A DNA stretch of 64,000 nucleotides. It comes from Halobacillus salinarum (GTDB lineage: Bacteria; Bacillota; Bacilli; Bacillales; Halobacillaceae). The notes under the pieces are model-generated. The model saw only the letters and a program-made list of their open reading frames with translations, made no database searches and was not told the origin of the DNA. Shown here piece after piece: positions 48,665 through 56,902 of this stretch (position 1 is the stretch's first letter; each line of letters begins with the position of its first letter). Made by a program: the position numbers and the translations under genes. The stretch lies in contig NZ_CP095073.1 of the NCBI RefSeq assembly GCF_022919095.1, forward strand, positions 2,852,001-2,916,000, read 5' to 3'.

Positions 48665-50422
48665 TTAAGAAATATGAGATGTGTTCATAATAATCTCTTT
48701 ATCCTGGTATTGAATGTCATAGATTCTCTGATATGGGCCGCCATTTTCAAGCAGTTCATTATGGACACCGCGTTCTTTAACCCATCCATCCTCAAGCACG
48801 AGGATTTCATCCGCATGTTTTAAGGAAGAAATTCTGTGGGCAATGATAAAAGTTGTTCGTCCTTTCATGACCTCTTTTAATGCTTTTTGAATTTGGAATT
48901 CCGTTTCCATATCTACAGCGGATGTGGCATCATCCAAAATGAGAATCGCCGGGTCAACAAGAAGGGCACGCGCAATCGCTATTCGCTGCTTCTGGCCGCC
49001 GGACAAACCCATGCCGCGCTCTCCGAGCAAAGTATCATAACCTTCAGGCATTTCCATGATAAAGTCATGAGCCTGGGCCCGTTTCGCTGCCTGTTTCACA
49101 TCTTCTAATGTAGCGTCCGGATTCCCATAAGCAATATTCTCTTTAATCGAAGTCGAGAATAAGAATGCTTCCTGCAGGACAAAGCCAATGTTTTTTCGTA
49201 ACGTTTTTAAACCATAGTTCTGAACCGGTTCCCCATCGATCAACACCTTGCCTTCTTCCGGCTCATAAAAGCGTGTTATGAGCTGGGTGATACTCGTCTT
49301 CCCAGACCCTGTTGAGCCTATAAGACCAATGGTTTTTCCAGGTGGAGCATCAAAGGAAATTTGTTTTAATGCCGAATCATCATCTTTCTGATAAGTAAGG
49401 GTTACATTTTCAAAAGTTACATGTCCGCTTAAGCGATCCTTTACGACAGGGTCATGTTTTTCACGAATATCCTCTGAAGACTCCAGAATTTCCAGCAGCC
49501 TTTCCCCGGATGCTTTCGCCTGAGAAAATAAATTGATCACAAAACCAAGGTTCATCAATGGACCTAAAATGTACCAGACTAAACTAAAAAAGGCCACCAG
49601 TTCCCCCAGCATCAGATTTTCATTGATGACCATGTAGCCTCCATAAGCTAATAGCGCTACGACACATACATTGCCGATAAACTCCATTAATGGAAAGTAT
49701 TTCGCCCAGATATTAGCTGTATCAATATATTTTCCTCGATAGTCTTCACTACGCTTTAAAAACCGTCCAATTTCAAAATCTTCCCTGGAAAGCGATTTCA
49801 CAGTATTCATGCCGCTGATGTTTTCCTGGACACGCGTATTCATTTTCCCAAATGATTTTCTAATTTTCCGGAAAGCGGGATGAACCTGTTTATCAAATTT
49901 GTAGACAACTACTGCAAGAAAAGGCATGGCAACCATCGTCACAATTGCAAGTGGAACAGAATAGTAAAACATGAGGCTCAAGCTGATGAGTATAAGCAGG
50001 GTTATACGGATCACTTCAGAAAAACCAACAGATAGAAAGAAGCGGAACCCTTCTACATCAGCCGTGAGTCGGGACATTAAGTCACCGGTTTTGGCGTTAT
50101 CGTAATAGGTAAATGGCAGGCGCTGAAGCTTTTTGTATAATTCATCCCTTAATGAATATACAGATCTAATTCCAAACAGATCCCCTAAGTATTGATGAAA
50201 ATAGGTGGCGAATCCTTTAATAATCATCAGTCCGAGGAACAATGCACTGATATAAGGAATCAGGTTGTATTTCTCGTCTCTCACTACATCATCAATAGTA
50301 ACCTGAAGAATCATTGGATAAATAAGCGTAATAGCTGTAACAAAGATAAGGGCGAATAGCGACCATAAGAAATAATTTCGAAATGGCCAGTAAAATTGTT
50401 TGAGTTTTTTCAGCGTATCCAA
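48665..50422 (-). CDS. ABC exporter half-transporter with degenerate Walker B
   Basis: 585-residue exporter half. Membrane domain to about residue 320, then an ATPase with Walker A GSTGSGKTS, canonical signature LSGGQKQRI, and Walker B ILILDDATSAVD, in which the catalytic Glu is Asp. This is the hallmark of the degenerate nucleotide-binding site in heterodimeric ABC exporters and complements the partner gene. TTG 50422 is chosen because GGAGG lies seven bases upstream; the longer frame to 50494 is not supported. First gene of the two-gene operon. Confidence 0.87.
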   Translation of the reverse strand: MDTLKKLKQFYWPFRNYFLWSLFALIFVTAITLIYPMILQVTIDDVVRDEKYNLIPYISALFLGLMIIKGFATYFHQYLGDLFGIRSVYSLRDELYKKLQRLPFTYYDNAKTGDLMSRLTADVEGFRFFLSVGFSEVIRITLLILISLSLMFYYSVPLAIVTMVAMPFLAVVVYKFDKQVHPAFRKIRKSFGKMNTRVQENISGMNTVKSLSREDFEIGRFLKRSEDYRGKYIDTANIWAKYFPLMEFIGNVCVVALLAYGGYMVINENLMLGELVAFFSLVWYILGPLMNLGFVINLFSQAKASGERLLEILESSEDIREKHDPVVKDRLSGHVTFENVTLTYQKDDDSALKQISFDAPPGKTIGLIGSTGSGKTSITQLITRFYEPEEGKVLIDGEPVQNYGLKTLRKNIGFVLQEAFLFSTSIKENIAYGNPDATLEDVKQAAKRAQAHDFIMEMPEGYDTLLGERGMGLSGGQKQRIAIARALLVDPAILILDDATSAVDMETEFQIQKALKEVMKGRTTFIIAHRISSLKHADEILVLEDGWVKERGVHNELLENGGPYQRIYDIQYQDKEIIMNTSHIS

Positions 50423-50502
50423 CTTTCTCCCTCCTCCGCAATTAATTTTTAACGTAATAACTAATATATCGGGTATCGAAATAAATTTCCACACATTTGC
50501 AC

Positions 50503-50519
50503 AAATTTTTCAAAAATTT
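50503..50519. promoter_or_regulatory. CodY-like palindrome upstream of the ABC exporter genes
   Basis: AAATTTTTCAAAAATTT, the same 17 bases found upstream of the arabinose promoter, 81 bases before the exporter start codon. Confidence 0.35.
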
Positions 50520-50831
50520 CCGCTACAAATTTAAATCTATGCAGCACGTCATAAACAATCCCAGGAAATAGAGATTAGCTCTAAGATTGTAAGTGAAACC
50601 ACCGCTTCGAAAACATCCTCCGTTTTCCTCAGGACCGGCCAGGCTGTATGGATAACCGGAAATAAGAATTATCCAAACGATATCGAATACCCTAAGAAAA
50701 TTTAAGGTCTTACAACCTCTTTCTAAACAGCTCTCCAGCAGAAAGAAATCGAGTAATAAAAGAAGTGTGATGCTTTCTGAATTTCCTCTAAAGCGCCCTC
50801 CCTCCCCATACTTAAAAAGATATCTTAATAC

Positions 50832-50871
50832 AAAAAAACTTGCAGAAAAACGAAACCGTTTCTCTGCAAGC
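50832..50871 (-). terminator. Terminator after ykuV
   Basis: CTTGCAGA / TCTGCAAG stem extended by further pairs, T7 on the minus strand. Its GCTTGCAGAGAA arm is shared with the ykuT terminator at 53167. Confidence 0.78.
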
Positions 50872-50903
50872 TATGCCATTCGGATATGGAATTAGTGGTT
50901 CAA

Positions 50904-51353
50904 CTACTGATTTACACCTAAAACACGGTTGACACGTTTACGAAGCATTTTCATACCGCCGCCTCCTGCTTGGAAATGACGAAGATTTCCTTCTTCATCA
51001 AACACGTAGTAGGCTGGAACGTATTGGTTTTCAAAAGCATCCGTTAACGCATGCTGGTTATCTACATAGATCGGTTGAGTGATGCCATGTTCTTCAGCGA
51101 CTTCTTTAATTTGCTCTAAATCTAGATCCTTCTCAGAACGCGGCATATGCACAGCTACCACGTTAAGGTCTTTTTCATATTCATCGCGAAATTCGTTCAC
51201 ATTTGGCATCGCTTCTTTACAAAGACCACAGCTCACGGACCAAAAATGAATAAGTGTAGGCTTGTCTCCAACTAAATCCTCTTTATTTAAAGGTTCGCTG
51301 TTTAACCATTCTGTGGCTTCCGGCAGTTCAGGCATTGGTTGTCTTAATCGCAT
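50904..51353 (-). CDS. ykuV: Thioredoxin-fold thiol-disulfide oxidoreductase YkuV
   Basis: 149-residue cytosolic thioredoxin-like protein of the TlpA/ResA type. The active site is CGLC (Cys42, Cys45) in FWSVSCGLCKEAMP, and the cis-Pro loop is YVPAYYVFDEEG. The start MRLRQPMPELP matches B. subtilis YkuV. ATG 51353, eight bases after GGAGG, is chosen over the adjacent TTG 51356. It follows the peroxiredoxin gene ykuU in the same direction and probably reduces thiols in the same redox circuit. Confidence 0.92.
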   Translation of the reverse strand: MRLRQPMPELPEATEWLNSEPLNKEDLVGDKPTLIHFWSVSCGLCKEAMPNVNEFRDEYEKDLNVVAVHMPRSEKDLDLEQIKEVAEEHGITQPIYVDNQHALTDAFENQYVPAYYVFDEEGNLRHFQAGGGGMKMLRKRVNRVLGVNQ

Positions 51354-51387
51354 CAAATCATCCTCCTTATTTCATGCTTTATGATGG

Positions 51388-51415
51388 AAAGGGGCCTAAC
51401 AATATGTTAGGCCCC
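51388..51415 (-). terminator. Hairpin between ykuU and ykuV
   Basis: Eleven-base stem GGGGCCTAACA / TGTTAGGCCCC; the following T run is short (TTT), so it may act as a partial terminator or RNA-stabilising element. Confidence 0.55.
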
Positions 51416-51437
51416 TGCTGATCCAGTCCTTCAACTA

Positions 51438-51980
51438 TTATAGAGTTTCTTGACCTGGCTTCCAGTTGGCCGGGCAAAGTCCACCCGTTTGAAGAGCCTG
51501 AAGTACACGAAGAGTTTCGTCTACATCACGGCCGATATTGTTATGGTTAACAACCTGATATTGAAGTTCACCTTCAGGACTGATAATAAACAATCCACGA
51601 AGTGCTACCCCTTCTTCTTCAATGAGTACGCCATAATCTTTAGCTACTTGGTGATTTGTATCCGCAGCTAGAGCATATTGAAGGTCCCCAAGACCATTAT
51701 CTTCACGAGAAGTGTTGATCCATGCCAGGTGCGTATGAATCGTATCCGTTGATACACCGATAACCTCTGCATCTAAATCTTCAAACTCGTCGAAGCGGTC
51801 TGAAACTGCAGTGATTTCAGTAGGGCAGACAAATGTGAAATCCATTGGATAGAAAAATAGAACGGTCCATTTGTCATTTTTCATGTTTTCCTCTAATGAT
51901 ACTTTTCCGAATTCTTTGTTTGGAAGCACCGCATCCATTTCAAAGCGGGGTGCTTGCTTGGCTACCATACGTTCTGCCAT
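51438..51980 (-). CDS. ykuU: 2-Cys peroxiredoxin YkuU
   Basis: 180-residue AhpC/Prx1-type peroxidase. Peroxidatic Cys52 in FTFVCPTEIT and resolving Cys169 in GGLCPANW. It reduces hydrogen peroxide and organic peroxides with thiol donors. MAERMVAKQ is fixed by GGAGGG six bases upstream; longer frame extensions are rejected. Promoter with near-consensus hexamers is directly upstream. Order ykuT-ykuU-ykuV is as in B. subtilis, with ykuT divergent here. Confidence 0.93.
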   Translation of the reverse strand: MAERMVAKQAPRFEMDAVLPNKEFGKVSLEENMKNDKWTVLFFYPMDFTFVCPTEITAVSDRFDEFEDLDAEVIGVSTDTIHTHLAWINTSREDNGLGDLQYALAADTNHQVAKDYGVLIEEEGVALRGLFIISPEGELQYQVVNHNNIGRDVDETLRVLQALQTGGLCPANWKPGQETL

Positions 51981-52040
51981 TTGAATCCCTCCAACAATGT
52001 TTTCCATTGAGTATAGTTAGTTTCGACAATCACATCTTCT

Positions 52041-52069
52041 AGTATAACGAGTAGTCAATTTGTAGTCAA
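52041..52069 (-). promoter_or_regulatory. ykuU promoter
   Basis: TTGACT at 52069-52064 and TATACT at 52046-52041 on the minus strand, 17-base spacer. A second TTGACT copy lies inside the spacer at 52058-52053. Confidence 0.65.
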
Positions 52070-52230
52070 TGTAAAATGATAATTAGTGTAATCTAGTCAC
52101 ATACTGATTCATACAACTATGTAACACTATTATAGACGTTTCTGATTCTCATTAAACAATATATAATGAGGAAAGTAAAATGATCTGCCTTAAAATTCGA
52201 CATTCTCCGCACATCATCGACAGGTAATAA

Positions 52231-52260
52231 TTGAAAAAACTATTCTCTATCAGCTATTCT
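52231..52260 (+). promoter_or_regulatory. ykuT promoter candidate
   Basis: TTGAAA and TATTCT with an 18-base spacer, 35 bases before the ykuT start. Confidence 0.45.
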
Positions 52261-52294
52261 ATAAAAAGGACCATGAAACTGAAAGGAGTAGTTT

Positions 52295-53143
52295 ATGAAT
52301 TTATTTGAAGAAGGATTTCAATTTAATCCGAGTGTATTAGTAGAATGGCTGATTACAGGTGGACTGAAAATCTTGATCTTGCTGCTTGCTTTCGCCATTA
52401 TTAACCCAATCGGACAAAAAGCGATTCGAGTAGCCATTGATCGTATGAGCGCACAAAGAAAACTTGAAGAAGGACGAAGCAAAACACTGGAAAAACTCTC
52501 TTTAAACATTTTTTCCTACACTTTGCTGTTTATTCTAGTCATTATGCTCCTAGGTGCAGTGGGGATTGAAATCGGACCGCTTCTAGCCGGTGCCGGCATA
52601 GTTGGTTTAGCTATTGGCTTTGGCGCACAAGGGCTCGTTTCAGACATCGTAACAGGCTTCTTTATTCTCCTTGAACGTCAGGTGGAAGTGAATGATTATG
52701 TTACTGCCGGCGGTTATGATGGAATTGTTGAGGAAGTTGGAATTCGCACAACCAAAATCCGCAGCTTTGACGGAACATTGAATTTTGTACCTAACCGCAA
52801 TATCTCAGGGGTCGCCAACCATTCTCGTGGAAATATGAGAGCCCTTGTCGATATAGGTATTGGTTATGATGAAAATATCGATGAAGCAATGAGTGTTTTA
52901 AAAGAAGTCGCTGATGATTTTGCCGAGAACGATGAACGTTTTAAAGAAGGGCCTAGTGTATTAGGAGTACAGAGCCTCGGGTCATCCGATATAGTTATCC
53001 GCATTCTCGGTAAAACGGAAAATATGCAGCAGTGGGGCGTTGAACGTGACTTGAGAAAAGCAATGAAAGAAGCTCTTGACCGGGCAGGAATTGAAATTCC
53101 ATACCCTCATCACGTATTCGTAGAGAAAAAAGAAGAAGGATAA
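52295..53143 (+). CDS. ykuT: MscS family small-conductance mechanosensitive channel YkuT
   Basis: 282-residue membrane protein with three transmembrane segments (about residues 20-42, 70-90 and the pore helix 92-125). The pore helix has the Gly/Ala pattern GAGIVGLAIGFGAQGLVSDI. The cytosolic MscS beta domain follows (VEVNDYVTAGGYDGIVEEVG) and a C-terminal alpha/beta domain. Releases solutes during hypo-osmotic shock; fits with the osmoadaptive genes in this window. GAAAGGAG precedes ATG. Confidence 0.9.
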   Translation: MNLFEEGFQFNPSVLVEWLITGGLKILILLLAFAIINPIGQKAIRVAIDRMSAQRKLEEGRSKTLEKLSLNIFSYTLLFILVIMLLGAVGIEIGPLLAGAGIVGLAIGFGAQGLVSDIVTGFFILLERQVEVNDYVTAGGYDGIVEEVGIRTTKIRSFDGTLNFVPNRNISGVANHSRGNMRALVDIGIGYDENIDEAMSVLKEVADDFAENDERFKEGPSVLGVQSLGSSDIVIRILGKTENMQQWGVERDLRKAMKEALDRAGIEIPYPHHVFVEKKEEG

Positions 53144-53166
53144 AAATTACCGTAGCAGTATGATTC

Positions 53167-53206
53167 AGCTTGCAGAGAACTTCGATTTCTCTGCAAGCTT
53201 TATTTT
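53167..53206 (+). terminator. Terminator after ykuT
   Basis: Thirteen-base perfect stem AGCTTGCAGAGAA / TTCTCTGCAAGCT followed by TTATTTT. Confidence 0.78.
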
Positions 53207-53279
53207 GGCCCATTCTCTTTATTGAGAAAATTCTCCAATCATAGCAGCAAAAGGGGTAGAGCGCAGCGTTCCCAGTCTT

Positions 53280-54569
53280 TCAGTCCTCAGCCCTCCAGGC
53301 CTCCACCTTTCTAATCTGCCCATCCTCCATATCAACAACTTTAAAATATAAATTTCTGTCATATACGACTGTACCTTCTCTTGCATCAAAATCCTGCGTA
53401 TAAATCCAGCCGGAAATCGTATCAAAATCTTCGTGGTCTAAATGAGCATCAAAAAAATCATTTACATCCTGGATCGAAACTTTACCTTCCAGCAAAAAAT
53501 GACCATTTTTTAAACGTTTAATTTCGCGTTCTTCTTCATAGTCAAATTCATCACGTATTTCACCCACGATTTCTTCAAGGATGTCTTCTACTGTCACAAT
53601 CCCTGCTGTCCCTCCGTATTCATCAATCAGGACAGCTAGGTGGGTGCGGGCTTTTTTCATTCTTACAAGTAAATTAGCAATCGGAATATTTTCAAATACT
53701 TTTAGCACTGGACGTATAAATGGCTCTAACGTTCCATGTTCTTCCACGTTTTCATAAAAAAACTCTTTCATATGAATGACACCTAAAACCCGGTCTTTGT
53801 CATCGTCAATAACCGGATATCTCGTATATCCATGTTGTTTCATATCCCGAATTACCGTATGAATGGAGTCATTTATATCCACAACCGCCATTTCTGTCCG
53901 GGGAATCATGATTTCCTTCGCTGTTCGGTTATCAAATTCAAAGATACGGTCTACATAGGTGTATTCGGAGCGGTTAATTTCCCCTTGCTCATAACTTTGA
54001 GAAAGGATATGCCTTAATTCTTCCTCAGAATGGACTTCATCAGATTCCTTGGCAGTTTCCATCCCAAACATTCGGACAAATATATTGGCTGATCCATTCA
54101 GCAGCCAAATCAAAGGGCGCATGAGTTTATTAAAAAAGATAAGCGGTCTTGCTACACCTAAAGTGATCGCCTCCGCTTTTTGAATGGCAAACGTTTTGGG
54201 AGCTAGTTCTCCTAAAACTACGTGTAAAAAGGTAATGATAAAAAAGGCAATAGCAATAGAGATCGTTTGATTAATGGCTTCAGGAACTTCTAAATTTCCT
54301 AATAGAGGTTCTAATATGTGATCTAAAGCTGGTTCTCCCAGCCAGCCAATGCCTAAAGCTGTAATCGTAATCCCCAGCTGACAAGCTGACAAATAATTGT
54401 CAAGATTATTTACCATATTTAATGCGAGCTCTGCTTTTTTACTCCCTTTTTTCACGCGAGCTTCAAGCTTCGTTTTTCTCACCTTTACTATGGCAAATTC
54501 ACTTGCTACAAAAAACGCAGTGAATAAAATTAGTAGTGCCACCACTAATAATTTTATAGTTGACTCCAT
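53280..54569 (-). CDS. CorC/CNNM-type membrane protein with CBS domains (hemolysin C family)
   Basis: 429-residue protein in three parts: an N-terminal DUF21/CNNM membrane domain (to about residue 190; TAFFVASEFAIVKVRKTKLE, LGELAPKTFAIQKAEA), a CBS pair (about 205-325; RTAKEIMIPRTEMAVVDIND, HLAVLIDEYGGTAGIVTVED) and a C-terminal CorC_HlyC/transporter-associated domain (about 345-425). Family members are implicated in Mg2+ efflux or homeostasis. ATG 54569 (MESTIKLLV) has GGAG ten bases upstream. Not at this position in B. subtilis. Confidence 0.87.
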   Translation of the reverse strand: MESTIKLLVVALLILFTAFFVASEFAIVKVRKTKLEARVKKGSKKAELALNMVNNLDNYLSACQLGITITALGIGWLGEPALDHILEPLLGNLEVPEAINQTISIAIAFFIITFLHVVLGELAPKTFAIQKAEAITLGVARPLIFFNKLMRPLIWLLNGSANIFVRMFGMETAKESDEVHSEEELRHILSQSYEQGEINRSEYTYVDRIFEFDNRTAKEIMIPRTEMAVVDINDSIHTVIRDMKQHGYTRYPVIDDDKDRVLGVIHMKEFFYENVEEHGTLEPFIRPVLKVFENIPIANLLVRMKKARTHLAVLIDEYGGTAGIVTVEDILEEIVGEIRDEFDYEEEREIKRLKNGHFLLEGKVSIQDVNDFFDAHLDHEDFDTISGWIYTQDFDAREGTVVYDRNLYFKVVDMEDGQIRKVEAWRAED

Positions 54570-54630
54570 GAACATCTCTCTCCCCAAAGCTCAATATGTA
54601 TCGGGGACTTATGCCCCCTTTTTCTTCCTA

Positions 54631-54873
54631 TCAGGAAAAACGGGATTCGACTTCCTGGCACACTTCATCCGCTGTTCGTCCATGTGCATCAATAACCGTA
54701 CCTTGCGTAACTGTATCCATTACACCCATCATATTCCGGTCCTGTCCGGAAATGATACAGCATTCACAGTCGTTTGCATCTTCCTGAGTTTTCATCGTCA
54801 CTAATTCATACCCTTTTTCCTGAAGTGCTGAACGTATATCCGACAAACTCTCTTCAATAGCTATCCTTTTCAT
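54631..54873 (-). CDS. ykuS: YkuS, UPF0180 family protein
   Basis: 80-residue soluble protein. The ESLSDIRSALQEKGYELVTM start, CECCIISGQDRNMMGV with paired Cys, and TVIDAHGRTADEVCQEVESR are UPF0180 hallmarks. It has an alpha/beta look like a PTS IIB-type fold; function unknown. AGGAGGG precedes ATG. Neighbourhood with ykuR and ykuT is conserved. Confidence 0.88.
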   Translation of the reverse strand: MKRIAIEESLSDIRSALQEKGYELVTMKTQEDANDCECCIISGQDRNMMGVMDTVTQGTVIDAHGRTADEVCQEVESRFS

Positions 54874-54969
54874 GTATAAACCCTCCTGTTAAAGTGACAT
54901 ATACATGATTATTGTTGCCTGAGTCTGCATGAGTATTCATCTGCACTTAAAGCTCACGCAAGCATTTTT

Positions 54970-56061
54970 CTACAAGGAAAGCCCGACTTGTAATGCCTCT
55001 TCCTTTGGCTTCAGCTGCGAATGATGAAGCCCTGCTTCAGAATCAACTCCAAGCCAAAACATAAAACCTGGAACTTCTTTTACCATGTATCCGAAATCTT
55101 CTCCCGTCATAGCCATTTTAGCTTCGTGATAATTAAACTCAGTGTCCGCAACAATCGATTTAAATGATGACACCTTTTCTGAATCATTTTCTACTTGATG
55201 ATACGTAGCACCATAATCAATGGATAGGGAACAGTCGTTAGAGATCTCTATTCCTCGGGTGATTTTCTCTATTTCAGCTTTTACTTTGTGCATGGATTCA
55301 GGGGATAGTGTACGGATCGTACCCTCCAGCCTAGCTTTTTCAGCGATGATATTCTGAACCGTCCCACTCTCAATTTTTCCAATCGTAATCACTGCACTGT
55401 CAAGAGGATCCACTCTTCTCGCCACTACTTGCTGAAGCTGGCCGACAAGTGAACTTGCGGCTACAACCATATCATGAGTTAAATGAGGAAACGCAGCATG
55501 TCCCCCCTTACCTTCAAGATCAATAAATAATTCACTCGTATTCGCAAACAAAAGTCCGGGTTTAGAGGAAACTGTTCCGACAGGCAGCTCAGGGGCAATA
55601 TGGAGCGCAAAAATCGTATCCAGATTATACTTTGACATTTCATTTGATTGAATCATTGGCTCTGCTCCACCTGGACCTTCTTCCGCAGGCTGAAAGATAA
55701 ATAAAACATGATGATCTGCAGGCTGATGAGCCAGTTCCTGCAATGCCCCCAGGGCAATGGTCATATGAAAATCATGACCACACGCATGCATGCGTCCTTG
55801 ATGTGTTGAGGAAAAGGAGTAATCTGTATCCTCTTCTAAAGGCAAACCATCAATATCTGTGCGATAACCGATGGTTTTGTGTCCATTTTTTCCTCTTACA
55901 AAAACAAACAGTCCTGTTTCCCAGGTTTCAACCTCTAAATGCTCCTGAGGAAGCTGCTGGATAAAATGAAGCAGGAAAGCCTGCGTTTTGACTTCCTGGA
56001 ATCCAAGCTCCGGGATTTGGTGGAGTTCTCTGCGAATCTTGATTAACTGTTCTAAGTTCAA
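54970..56061 (-). CDS. dapL: N-acetyldiaminopimelate deacetylase (YkuR/DapL)
   Basis: M20-family metallopeptidase-like deacetylase of the acetylase branch of lysine and diaminopimelate synthesis. Visible metal-site segments are [16 protein letters not shown] near residue 95, [13 protein letters not shown] with the catalytic Glu near 130, and [13 protein letters not shown] near 325. TTG 56061 ([20 protein letters not shown]) is chosen; AAGGAG lies ten bases upstream. The protein ends abruptly after 363 residues ([11 protein letters not shown]). The next frame continues VEKCLREL to 54947, giving 371 residues and resembling the usual C-terminal helix, so a one-base loss near 54974 is possible. 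It follows dapH. Confidence 0.87.
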   Translation of the reverse strand: MNLEQLIKIRRELHQIPELGFQEVKTQAFLLHFIQQLPQEHLEVETWETGLFVFVRGKNGHKTIGYRTDIDGLPLEEDTDYSFSSTHQGRMHACGHDFHMTIALGALQELAHQPADHHVLFIFQPAEEGPGGAEPMIQSNEMSKYNLDTIFALHIAPELPVGTVSSKPGLLFANTSELFIDLEGKGGHAAFPHLTHDMVVAASSLVGQLQQVVARRVDPLDSAVITIGKIESGTVQNIIAEKARLEGTIRTLSPESMHKVKAEIEKITRGIEISNDCSLSIDYGATYHQVENDSEKVSSFKSIVADTEFNYHEAKMAMTGEDFGYMVKEVPGFMFWLGVDSEAGLHHSQLKPKEEALQVGLSL

Positions 56062-56083
56062 TTTAAATGACTCCTTTATAAGA

Positions 56084-56108
56084 AAGGCCTTGCTCTCCAG
56101 CAAGGCCC
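56084..56108 (-). terminator. Hairpin between dapH and ykuR
   Basis: Stem AGGCCTTGCT / AGCAAGGCC with a four-base loop; weak T run (TTTC), so perhaps an attenuating or processing hairpin within the operon. Confidence 0.5.
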
Positions 56109-56114
56109 ACTGTT

Positions 56115-56831
56115 TTAATTATCAAGTTTGCGTAATTCTTGCTTAATTTCGGTTTTTGACTTCGTCTGATCATCAATATTTTTAATGACCTTAGCCGGCG
56201 TTCCTGCAACCAGAGTATTAGGAGGTACATCTTCTGTAACGATCGCTCCTGCCGCGACAACTGATCCTTCACCAACTGTTACGCCTTCAAGAATAACCGC
56301 ATTCGCACCTACAACAACGCCATCTTCCACCACGACAGGTTTAGCAGAAGGCGGTTCTATTACACCTGCGAGAACGGAACCCGCTCCGATGTGACAATTT
56401 TTCCCAACTGTAGCTCTGCCACCAAGGACCACATTCATGTCAATCATCGTTCCTTCTCCTACGACAGAACCAATGTTAATCATAGCTCCGAGCATAATGA
56501 CAGCACCGTCGCCAATTTCGACTTGATCCCTGATTACGGCACCCGGTTCAATACGTGCATTTACCTTTTTCAAGTCCAGTAATGGAATAGCAGAATTACG
56601 GCGGTCATTTTCAAGGACATAATCTTCAATACTGCTGCTGTATTTCTCAAGTAAGGGCTGAATCACTTTCCACTCCCCGAAAATAACACCGCTGTTCCCA
56701 GAAATAAAGTCCTGAACATCTTCACCGAAATCAAGATTCTCTAATTTACCTTTTAAATAAACCTTAACCGGAGTAGATTTTTCACTATTTGAAATAAATG
56801 AGATGATCTCATTTGCGTCCATTTGTTTCAT
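56115..56831 (-). CDS. dapH: Tetrahydrodipicolinate N-acetyltransferase DapH (YkuQ)
   Basis: 238-residue left-handed beta-helix acyltransferase. Hexapeptide repeats run from about residue 90 to 205 ([40 protein letters not shown]). It N-acetylates tetrahydrodipicolinate in the DAP/lysine pathway, using acetyl-CoA. [16 protein letters not shown] starts at ATG 56831, eight bases after GGAGG. It forms an operon with ykuR, the deacetylase of the same pathway. Confidence 0.94.
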   Translation of the reverse strand: MKQMDANEIISFISNSEKSTPVKVYLKGKLENLDFGEDVQDFISGNSGVIFGEWKVIQPLLEKYSSSIEDYVLENDRRNSAIPLLDLKKVNARIEPGAVIRDQVEIGDGAVIMLGAMINIGSVVGEGTMIDMNVVLGGRATVGKNCHIGAGSVLAGVIEPPSAKPVVVEDGVVVGANAVILEGVTVGEGSVVAAGAIVTEDVPPNTLVAGTPAKVIKNIDDQTKSKTEIKQELRKLDN

Positions 56832-56902
56832 ATGTACTTCCTCCTTTACAATTAAGCTGTCATTCTTTACTTTATCAAAGGGCTGGAAGCGTGACAAGAA
56901 CT

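Larger units (their letters stand above)
50423..50903. other. Intergenic region between ykuV and the ABC exporter genes
   Basis: 481 bases without a credible gene. It holds the ykuV terminator at its right end and, near its left end, a 17-base palindrome identical in core to that at 42027. The transcription start of the exporter operon must lie here, but no clear hexamers were found. Confidence 0.45.
51981..52294. other. Divergent promoter region of ykuU and ykuT
   Basis: 314 bases with outward promoters for both genes (listed separately). A-T-rich; no clear PerR box was found. Confidence 0.5.

Noticed and set aside
52041-52095. PerR or Fur box upstream of ykuU
   Set aside because: AT-rich fragments such as TGATAATTA occur, but no site matches the full inverted-repeat consensus.
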